5,861 nt of DNA, taken from NCBI GenBank assembly GCA_964460185.1, contig CAYWTM010000164.1:1-5861 (forward strand), in the 5' to 3' direction. Shown piece by piece: positions 1-4,494 of this stretch. A program made the translations under genes and the position numbers. The stretch's first letter is position 1; the number at the start of each line of letters is the position of its first letter. The notes under the pieces are model-generated. The model had not been told where the DNA came from and searched no databases. It worked only from the letters and a program-made list of their open reading frames with translations. Source of the stretch: JAVJPJ01 sp040217295 (GTDB lineage Bacteria; Pseudomonadota; Alphaproteobacteria; Rhodobacterales; Rhodobacteraceae).

Positions 1-487
1 CCTTGCGGTCGCGCACGATGGGCGCCAGCAGATGGGCGCGCGTGCCCTCGTCCATCTGCATCACCCGGTCGACCATATCCTGCACCTGCTGCGCCTCGAT
101 GGGCAGACCGGTGGCGGGGCTGTAGGGGGTGCCGACACGCGCGAACAGCAGGCGCATGTAGTCGTAGATCTCGGTCACGGTGCCCACGGTCGAACGGGGG
201 TTTTTCGAGGTCGTCTTCTGCTCGATGGAAATCGCGGGGCTCAGGCCCGAGATGTGATCCACATCGGGTTTTTCCATCATGTCGAGAAACTGCCGCGCAT
301 AGGCCGACAGGCTTTCGACATAGCGCCGCTGGCCCTCTGCATAGATCGTATCGAAGGCGAGGCTCGACTTGCCCGACCCCGAAAGCCCGGTGATGACCAC
401 CAGCTGATCGCGCGGAATATCGACGTCGATATTCTTGAGATTGTGCTCGCGCGCGCCGCGGACTTCGATGTTCTTCAGTTCTGGCAT
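1..487 (-). CDS. uvrA: UvrA, excinuclease ABC subunit A (N-terminal part, cut by window edge)
   Basis: UvrA is the damage-sensing ATPase of nucleotide excision repair; as a dimer it loads UvrB at DNA lesions in the cytoplasm. The 162 visible codons match the start of the family: MPELKNIEVRGAREHNLKN, then a Walker A motif GLSGSGKS (residues 34-41), the QRRYVESLSAYARQFL block (53-68) and the GLSPAISIEQKTTSKNPRST block (81-100). Where E. coli UvrA has a Cys after ARVG, this protein reads YSPATGLPI, as I recall for alphaproteobacterial forms. The ATG at 487 begins the canonical N-terminus and follows a weak GGGTGG ribosome site. The signature motifs, zinc fingers and second ATPase half lie beyond the left edge. 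Upstream is a LexA box, so SOS induction is expected. Identity is very secure; only completeness is unknown. Confidence 0.97.
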   Translation of the reverse strand, partial: MPELKNIEVRGAREHNLKNIDVDIPRDQLVVITGLSGSGKSSLAFDTIYAEGQRRYVESLSAYARQFLDMMEKPDVDHISGLSPAISIEQKTTSKNPRSTVGTVTEIYDYMRLLFARVGTPYSPATGLPIEAQQVQDMVDRVMQMDEGTRAHLLAPIVRDRK

Positions 488-553
488 GGGCCCACCCGTT
501 AACCGACCTGTAAGACATAGGCCTCGGGCGGTGAGTCTCCAACCGAAAAATCA

Positions 554-568
554 GAACATAGAGCGAAC
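554..568 (-). promoter_or_regulatory. LexA (SOS) box upstream of uvrA
   Basis: Read on the minus strand the site is GTTCGCTCTATGTTC, an exact GTTC-N7-GTTC, which is the direct-repeat LexA operator known from alphaproteobacteria (unlike the CTGT-N8-ACAG palindrome of enterics). It lies 66 bp upstream of the uvrA ATG, a normal operator position for this SOS gene. One half-site overlaps a small perfect inverted repeat, GAGCG-AACA-CGCTC (561-574). I see no convincing -10/-35 pair, although TTGAGC just upstream could be a -35. The family and position argue strongly for function; binding itself is inferred. Confidence 0.85.
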
Positions 569-655
569 ACGCTCAAAACCGGCCCCCACCCCATCTCGAC
601 CTCATCGCGCGCGCAGAACCTCGCGGCAGTGGATATTTTGGTGGTTTGGCGTCTT

Positions 656-681
656 CCGGGGATGCCGGACGGCATTTTCGG
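656..681 (+). other. Strand-asymmetric hairpin with G-U pairs
   Basis: CCGGGGATGCC (656-666) pairs with GGCATTTTCGG (671-681) around a GGAC loop. In a plus-strand RNA all 11 pairs form, three of them G-U. On the minus strand the same three positions become A-C mismatches, leaving a 5-bp core plus three outer pairs. It lies about 36 bp past the MFS stop codon. A terminator for that minus-strand gene would want a T-run after the stem, but the sequence there is CCCC, so it is a poor intrinsic terminator. Its function is unknown; it could be part of a plus-strand RNA or a chance structure. Confidence 0.35.
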
Positions 682-716
682 CGGCTTGCGCGACGGTTTC
701 ACCTCAATTCAGCGAT

Positions 717-1859
717 CTAGCCAAGCCTTTTTCCGATCCAGAGCACGGTCAACATGCCCGCCCCGCACAGCGCCAGCGTCAACGACGTCAATCCACCGAA
801 CCCACCCAGTCCCAGAGCCAACGCATAAAGCGGCGTCCCCGAGGTGGTGCCGATATTGCCAAGTTGCGCCATCGCGCCATTGGCCTCGGCCTGATCCTCG
901 GGGCTGTCATTGAGCACAGGGATCGTGGCAAAGGCCGCGCCGGGCACGACACCGACAGACACGAAGATGAGGGCCGCCCAAACCACCTGCGCCACGTCCG
1001 GCAAGACCGGCAGGAAAATCGTCATCGCGAATGTCACCCCGAACGACATCAGGCATAACCGCAACGGCATGATGTAGCGCGCAAGCCATCCCGCGGCGAA
1101 GATCCCCACCAGGGCCGTGACCGGCAACAATCCTGCCACGACAGCTTGCGGCACGATGCCCGCCAATTGTTCGGGCAGAAAGGTCAGCAAGGCCACGAAG
1201 GTCAGCGTATGCCAGAAAAACACCAGCGCGGGCGCGATCCTGTGGGGCGAGGAATAGATCGCCCGGTGGGTACCCCAAAACCCCGGCCACGCACGGCTGC
1301 GCGGCTGCGCCCGCGTCACCCAGAGCATCGCCAGTGGCCACAACAGCCAAAGGGCCAGCCCATGGGTTGCGAAAATCGCGGGCAAGCTGCCGATGGCGGC
1401 GAAAATCGGGGCGGACACGGCAAAGGACACGCCGAAAAAGCTGGCCCAAAGCGCCATTGCCACCGGCCGATCCCTTGGCGCGGCGGCCCCCGCGACCAGG
1501 ACCGGGCTTGCCACCACCAGAGCAAGATGCGCGCCCCCCTCGATCACGCGCAACCCGATCAGGGGCCAGAACGACGGCAGGCTTGCCTGCATGAGCGACA
1601 GGGCACCGGCCAGCCCAAGCGCCCAGAGCAGGACACGCCGCGCCCCGTATCGCGCCACGCCCATGCCTGCGACCGCGCCGAAGACGATGCCCATGACCCC
1701 GACACCGGACACGATCAGCGCCAGTTCGGGATCGGGTCGTGCGTAGGTTTCGCGCAGCAGGTCGAAATTCAGCGACACCTTGCCGAACTGGCCCGCCGCC
1801 AGAAGTCCGATGACGAAAATCAGGAAAACCTGCCGCCAGTCTGTGTGGTCGCGCGTCAT
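717..1859 (-). CDS. MFS transporter, substrate unknown
   Basis: This is a 380-residue inner-membrane protein of the major facilitator superfamily, expected to move a small solute by proton or other ion coupling. Hydrophobic segments fill it in the 6+6 pattern. TM1 lies near residues 11-27 and TM2 near 47-66, followed by a motif A-like loop GMGVARYGARR (65-75). A central polar stretch follows near 183-206. A second motif A relic, GWLARYIMPLR (257-267), lies in the C-half. The block EANGAMAQLGNIGTTSGTPL (325-344) resembles the late-helix signature of short MFS_1 permeases such as the cyanate/nitroimidazole (CynX/NimT) type. The ATG at 1859 is chosen because TM1 follows directly and AGGGCGAG lies just upstream; an in-frame start at 1973 would add 38 residues that do not look membrane-like. 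The peptidase gene diverges from it. No substrate can be inferred. Confidence 0.88.
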   Translation of the reverse strand: MTRDHTDWRQVFLIFVIGLLAAGQFGKVSLNFDLLRETYARPDPELALIVSGVGVMGIVFGAVAGMGVARYGARRVLLWALGLAGALSLMQASLPSFWPLIGLRVIEGGAHLALVVASPVLVAGAAAPRDRPVAMALWASFFGVSFAVSAPIFAAIGSLPAIFATHGLALWLLWPLAMLWVTRAQPRSRAWPGFWGTHRAIYSSPHRIAPALVFFWHTLTFVALLTFLPEQLAGIVPQAVVAGLLPVTALVGIFAAGWLARYIMPLRLCLMSFGVTFAMTIFLPVLPDVAQVVWAALIFVSVGVVPGAAFATIPVLNDSPEDQAEANGAMAQLGNIGTTSGTPLYALALGLGGFGGLTSLTLALCGAGMLTVLWIGKRLG

Positions 1860-1931
1860 GCTCGCCCTGTCGCAGGCCCAGGCGCGCCGGTCAACGCAAA
1901 TGGGCGGACATGGGACCGCAGTCTGCAAGGA

Positions 1932-1954
1932 CGGGGCAAGAACCGCCTGCCCCG
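1932..1954. repeat. Inverted repeat in divergent promoter region
   Basis: CGGGGCA (1932-1938) and TGCCCCG (1948-1954) form a perfect 7-bp inverted repeat with a 9-nt centre. It lies 72 bp upstream of the MFS start codon. It could be an operator or a hairpin in the MFS leader RNA. It is GC-rich, so chance is possible. Confidence 0.35.
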
Positions 1955-2024
1955 CAGGTGACCCGTGCCGCATCGCAGGATCGCCGCAGATGGAACCCGG
2001 TCGGTCCGTGATCCGCTGCGAAGG

Positions 2025-2053
2025 TTGCCAAATAGACCGCTCGACCGCAAAAT
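2025..2053 (+). promoter_or_regulatory. Candidate sigma-70 promoter for the peptidase gene
   Basis: TTGCCA (2025-2030; 5 of 6 consensus positions) is separated by exactly 17 bp from CAAAAT (2048-2053; 4 of 6). Transcription would begin near 2060, giving a leader of about 24 nt before the ATG at 2084. The spacer contains a direct repeat of GACCGC (2035-2040 and 2043-2048). If the promoter is right, it excludes the alternative TTG start at 2060. Confidence 0.5.
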
Positions 2054-2073
2054 GGGCCCTTGCAACCCTGGAC

Positions 2074-2079
2074 GAGGGG
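2074..2079 (+). promoter_or_regulatory. Ribosome binding site deciding the peptidase start
   Basis: GAGGGG is followed by a 4-nt spacer (CAAG) and the ATG at 2084. It favours this ATG over the in-frame TTG at 2060, which has no comparable site. Confidence 0.6.
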
Positions 2080-2083
2080 CAAG

Positions 2084-2668
2084 ATGTTCACCTTGACCGC
2101 GTTGACACGCGCCGCATTCATCGGCTTCGTCCCGGCATGCTGGGCAGGTGCATGCCTCGCGCAATCCGGATGCAGCGCGCTTGAGATCGAGATCCTGCGC
2201 GTGGAAGCGCCACCAAGCCAGTATGCCTCGTTTTGCGAACTTCATCCGGGCGATTGCGTGCTCCGGGGTGATGCGGTGCTACCCTCGTCCCCGGGCCTGC
2301 GCGCCCTGCTGAACGAAGTCAATTCCGCCGTGAACAGCGAGATCGAACTCGTCTCGGACCCGGATCGGTTGGGCGTCGAAGAGGATTGGGATTTTCCACA
2401 AGACTGCCGGGGCGACTGCGAAGACTTCGCGCTCGAAAAGCGCCACAGGCTGGTTGCAAACGGGGTGCCCAGTGCCGCCATGACGATGGCCATCGTGCAT
2501 CATGAGCGGCTGTTGTTTCCCCATGCCGTCTTGCTGGTCGAGACCGATACCGGCACCTGGGTGCTCGACAACCTTCGTGACGACATCCTGTGTTGGGATG
2601 CGGTTCCTTATCGCTACGAAAGACGCGAACAGCCCAGCGGGCAATGGGTGCGGTTCGATCCATTCTGA
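2084..2668 (+). CDS. Transglutaminase-like cysteine peptidase (BTLCP family), exported
   Basis: This 194-residue protein belongs to the bacterial transglutaminase-like cysteine proteinase family (Peptidase_C93 / DUF920), which includes the periplasmic adhesin protease LapG. Residues 1-26 look like a Sec signal peptide, with likely cleavage after CLA; the mature protein should be periplasmic. The family block FCELHPGDC (50-58) is followed by the catalytic Cys in GDCEDFAL (Cys112), His in FPHAVL (His147) and Asp in WVLDN (Asp162). The spacing of about 35 and 15 residues is close to LapG. Unlike the LapG systems, no LapD-type c-di-GMP receptor or large adhesin is visible, so calling it LapG would be overreach; many small alphaproteobacterial members have no known substrate. 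It is the only plus-strand gene here. Its stop TGA is followed by C and by a coding-like stretch in the +1 frame. Confidence 0.9.
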   Translation: MFTLTALTRAAFIGFVPACWAGACLAQSGCSALEIEILRVEAPPSQYASFCELHPGDCVLRGDAVLPSSPGLRALLNEVNSAVNSEIELVSDPDRLGVEEDWDFPQDCRGDCEDFALEKRHRLVANGVPSAAMTMAIVHHERLLFPHAVLLVETDTGTWVLDNLRDDILCWDAVPYRYERREQPSGQWVRFDPF

Positions 2669-2777
2669 CATCGATGCCTTTCGGCGCTATGTCGGTGGCG
2701 AAAAGCACAAGGCCTACGTCGAAAACGATGCGCGACACGTGACCGCCAAGCTGGCCGCGATCCAGCACGAGATGTGA
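2667..2777 (+). pseudogene. Start-less coding-like tail in the +1 frame after the peptidase stop
   Basis: From GAC at 2667, overlapping the peptidase TGA, a frame of 36 codons runs to TGA at 2775-2777. It reads DIDAFRRYVGGEKHKAYV and continues to end in KLAAIQHEM. It is charged and helix-like, and most third positions are G or C, as in the real genes here. The frame has no usable ATG, and its part upstream of 2667 looks like a shadow of the peptidase gene. It may be a C-terminal extension lost through a one-base indel, the product of +1 frameshifting at TTC TGA C, a decayed end of another gene, or chance. A GC hairpin follows its stop by three bases. I do not recognise the sequence. Confidence 0.3.
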
Positions 2778-2780
2778 GAT

Positions 2781-2796
2781 CCCGCCGGGGCGCGGG
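2781..2796 (+). terminator. GC hairpin after the peptidase region
   Basis: CCCGC (2781-2785) and GCGGG (2792-2796) form a perfect 5-bp stem with a CGGGGC loop, three bases past the TGA at 2775-2777. There is no clean T-run; CTTCTT follows about 10 nt later. It is a plausible weak terminator for rightward transcription. Confidence 0.35.
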
Positions 2797-2821
2797 CAAT
2801 CGAGACCTTCTTGCGCAACGT

Positions 2822-2859
2822 GTTCGGGTCCGCGCGGGTCGCGCCCCGACGCCCCGAAC
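2822..2859. terminator. Inverted repeat between convergent genes
   Basis: GTTCGGG (2822-2828) and CCCGAAC (2853-2859) form a perfect 7-bp stem. The 24-nt centre contains a smaller GTCG/CGAC stem. It lies 21 bp past the stop of the leftward oxidoreductase gene and downstream of the rightward peptidase gene, where a bidirectional terminator would sit. No T-run is present on either strand, so the termination role is inferred from position only. Confidence 0.35.
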
Positions 2860-2880
2860 CAAGTCAGCTTGTCCGGCCGG

Positions 2881-4200
2881 TCATTGCGCTGCGTGTGGCG
2901 GCGCCTGGGGCCCTGCGAGGCGATTGAGGCCCTGCTCGGTCAAGGACAGGATCAATGCATCCACCGCGATATGCTGCACGCTGACATCATCTTGCAGCGC
3001 CAGCGCTGCCGCCGTTCCGGTTGCCTGACCCATCGCCATGCATTGCGGCATCCCGCGCACCGAGGCGAAGGCGACCGGATCCGCTGACAGGATGCGGCCT
3101 GCAAACATCAGGTTCTCGATCTTTGCGGGAACCAGGGACCGGAAGGGAATGGTGTAGACCCGGCCCGCCTCGATGGCCGCGTCATGGGTCATGTCGCTGC
3201 CGGACCGCATCACATCGTCGATCGGATTGTCACAGGCCACGATCCCGTCCGCAAACCTGGTGGCGCGCGCCAGGTCTTGGCCCGTCACGCGATACAGACC
3301 CTCCAGTTTGCGCGTCTCGCGGACGCCGACGGTGGGCGAAAGCATCGACATATGCGCGCCGTCGAATCCGGGAACGTCGCTGCGCAGGAACTGCGCCAAC
3401 TGGTGACAGCGGCGACGGCCCTCTTGCGTGGCCTTGCCGATGGCGACCGGGTCGGTGCCGTCAACGCCGCGCACATGGACGGAATTGCAAAACACCGTGC
3501 CGTCATGAAAGCCGCGCATCAGGTACAGTTTGGCAAGATCGGGATGCAATCGCCCCTCCGCGATACCGCGTGAGGCGTATGTCTCGAAATAAGGGTCGGG
3601 GTCGGCAAAGGCCGTGGCCCAATCCACGCCGACCATGTGAAACGATATCGTCACCGCCATCATGTTTCCGGACGCATCGCCAAGCACAAAGGGCACCCCG
3701 GCCTTGGCGGAAATATCCCCGTCCCCCGAACAATCGATGACGATCCGGGCCTCGATCGTGAACGGACCGTTCCTGTCGCAGCACGCCACCTGTTGGATCC
3801 GGTTGCCCTGCATGTGCGGTTCCAGGGCCATTGCCCCGAGCCTGACACGCACCCCTGCTTCTTCCAGCATCTCGAACATGGTCAGCGTGGCGATATCGTG
3901 GTCGTAGACGATCTCGGGGCCGAAATTCTCCAGGACGCAGGGGCGTTTCTCGGCGGCGGGCGGGTCCATGTCGATCAGCCGTTGCGTCAGTTCTTCGATC
4001 AGGCCGCCGATGATCTGATCCGCCGGATACCCGCCGCCCCATGGCATGCCAGGACAAAAGGCCATGACGCCGCCGATCTTGGTCGTCGCCTCAAGCAGCG
4101 TCACGCGCAATCCTTGTCGGCCGGCCGCGACTGCCGCGCCGAAGCCAGCTGTTCCGCCGCCGATGACCAGAACATCGGTTTGTTCATGCCGGGTGTCCAT
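2881..4200 (-). CDS. FAD-dependent oxidoreductase (FAD_oxidored family)
   Basis: This 439-residue flavoprotein oxidises or reduces an unidentified substrate. The N-terminal Rossmann fold binds FAD: VLVIGGGTAGFGAAVAAGR, with GxGxxG at residues 14-19 and the ribose-binding Glu37 in LLEA. Then come VIDCSGDGDISAKAGVP (154-170), typical of this family, the VGVRETRKLEG block (291-301) and the C-terminal FAD contact region NLMFAGRILSADPVAFASVR (363-382) followed by GMPQCMAMGQATGTAAALAL. There is no signal peptide or membrane segment, so it should be cytoplasmic. The ATG at 4200 is chosen because the Rossmann strand begins eight residues later and AGAGG (4206-4210) sits 5 nt upstream. An in-frame start at 4443 would add 81 residues that look non-coding. 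It appears to be a single-gene unit. The Cys in CSGDGD, where Ala or Thr is commoner, is a minor variation. Confidence 0.92.
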   Translation of the reverse strand: MDTRHEQTDVLVIGGGTAGFGAAVAAGRQGLRVTLLEATTKIGGVMAFCPGMPWGGGYPADQIIGGLIEELTQRLIDMDPPAAEKRPCVLENFGPEIVYDHDIATLTMFEMLEEAGVRVRLGAMALEPHMQGNRIQQVACCDRNGPFTIEARIVIDCSGDGDISAKAGVPFVLGDASGNMMAVTISFHMVGVDWATAFADPDPYFETYASRGIAEGRLHPDLAKLYLMRGFHDGTVFCNSVHVRGVDGTDPVAIGKATQEGRRRCHQLAQFLRSDVPGFDGAHMSMLSPTVGVRETRKLEGLYRVTGQDLARATRFADGIVACDNPIDDVMRSGSDMTHDAAIEAGRVYTIPFRSLVPAKIENLMFAGRILSADPVAFASVRGMPQCMAMGQATGTAAALALQDDVSVQHIAVDALILSLTEQGLNRLAGPQAPPHAAQ

Positions 4201-4205
4201 ACGCG

Positions 4206-4210
4206 CCTCT
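4206..4210 (-). promoter_or_regulatory. Ribosome binding site of the oxidoreductase gene
   Basis: On the minus strand AAGAGGCGCGT precedes the ATG at 4200, placing AGAGG 5 nt before the start. This decides the start in favour of 4200 over an upstream in-frame ATG at 4443. Confidence 0.65.
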
Positions 4211-4231
4211 TGTCGAAGGTCAGTCAGGTGT

Positions 4232-4250
4232 TCGGTATCATTTGAACCGA
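4232..4250. promoter_or_regulatory. Candidate operator upstream of the oxidoreductase gene
   Basis: TCGGT-N9-ACCGA is a 5-bp perfect inverted repeat, 31 bp upstream of the ATG at 4200. Its centre, ATCATTTGA, is unusually AT-rich for the region. Two copies of CAGGTGT (4225-4231 and 4262-4268) flank it in direct orientation. The form would suit a dimeric repressor, but no regulator gene is nearby and the arms are short. Confidence 0.3.
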
Positions 4251-4340
4251 CGCTGGATAACCAGGTGTGCCGCGTCAAGCCGGAGGTTTCGGAAATCCCG
4301 CCATGGGCCGGACGCGCAGGCGTCGCGATGACGGGATCAG

Positions 4341-4357
4341 GGCCGCAGCGCGCGGCC
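4341..4357. repeat. Perfect hairpin in lpdA-oxidoreductase spacer
   Basis: GGCCGC (4341-4346) and GCGGCC (4352-4357) pair perfectly around a 5-nt loop. The stem lies about 140 bp past the lpdA stop and upstream of the oxidoreductase gene. No T-run follows on either strand. It could contribute to transcription termination or be a chance GC palindrome. Confidence 0.3.
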
Positions 4358-4469
4358 ATGAGCACCAAAATCCGCCCTGCGGCACCAGGCAGCCACCCGC
4401 CAACTTGGTGACATGGCAGGTTCAGGTCCCGAAACGGTCCCAAGGTGGCAACGGCACCAGCGCCAGCAC

Positions 4470-4492
4470 CCGCGCCGTGACCCGACGCGCGG
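4470..4492 (-). terminator. Weak hairpin directly after lpdA
   Basis: CCGCGC (4470-4475) pairs with GCGCGG (4487-4492) across an 11-nt loop, starting two bases past the lpdA TAA. An alternative stem CGCCG/CGGCG (4473-4477 with 4490-4494) competes with it. No T-run follows, so it may act only as a 3'-end stabiliser, or termination may be Rho-dependent. Confidence 0.3.
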
Positions 4493-4494
4493 CG

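Larger units (their letters stand above)
488..716. other. Intergenic region between uvrA and the MFS gene
   Basis: This 229-bp stretch lies upstream of uvrA and downstream of the MFS gene, both on the minus strand. It holds the LexA box at 554-568 and the hairpin at 656-681. A 67-codon minus-strand open frame (499-702) crosses it but covers the SOS box, resembles no family I know and has no good ribosome site, so I do not call it a gene. Confidence 0.6.
1860..2083. other. Divergent intergenic region (MFS / peptidase)
   Basis: These 224 bp separate the start codons of the MFS gene (leftward) and the peptidase gene (rightward), so both promoters should be here. The rightward promoter candidate is at 2025-2053. 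For the leftward gene I see only scattered TTGAC-like hexamers without a matching -10. A 7-bp hairpin lies at 1932-1954. No regulator gene is adjacent. Confidence 0.5.
4201..4494. other. Intergenic region between lpdA and the oxidoreductase gene
   Basis: Both flanking genes read leftward, so these 294 bp should contain the lpdA terminator and the oxidoreductase promoter. A TTGACG hexamer (minus strand, 4273-4278) could be a -35, but no -10 lies at the right distance. Besides the operator candidate and the two hairpins listed separately, I see nothing gene-like; the open frame extending upstream from 4200 has no coding character. Confidence 0.5.

Noticed and set aside
32..502. Long plus-strand open frame opposite uvrA
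   Set aside because: It is the antisense shadow of uvrA, whose minus-strand translation matches the family perfectly.
499..702. 67-codon minus-strand open frame upstream of uvrA
   Set aside because: It covers the LexA box, has no good ribosome site, resembles no known family, and the region behaves as a promoter.
1146..1961. 271-codon plus-strand open frame opposite the MFS gene
   Set aside because: Rich in Arg, Pro, His and Gln, as is usual for the antisense of a GC-rich membrane-protein gene; no family resemblance.
2084..2160. Possible lipoprotein signal (AGAC or SGC) in the peptidase
   Set aside because: Neither fits the L-[AS]-[GA]-C lipobox; a plain Sec signal peptide is the better reading.
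3637..4245. 202-codon plus-strand open frame opposite the oxidoreductase gene
   Set aside because: It mirrors the FAD-binding domain on the other strand; long antisense frames are expected at high GC.
4420..4494. Possible small coding frame after lpdA (reading VLALVPLPPWDRFGT)
   Set aside because: It has a tidy codon look but no start with a ribosome site, opens just after a TGA, and covers only about two dozen codons.
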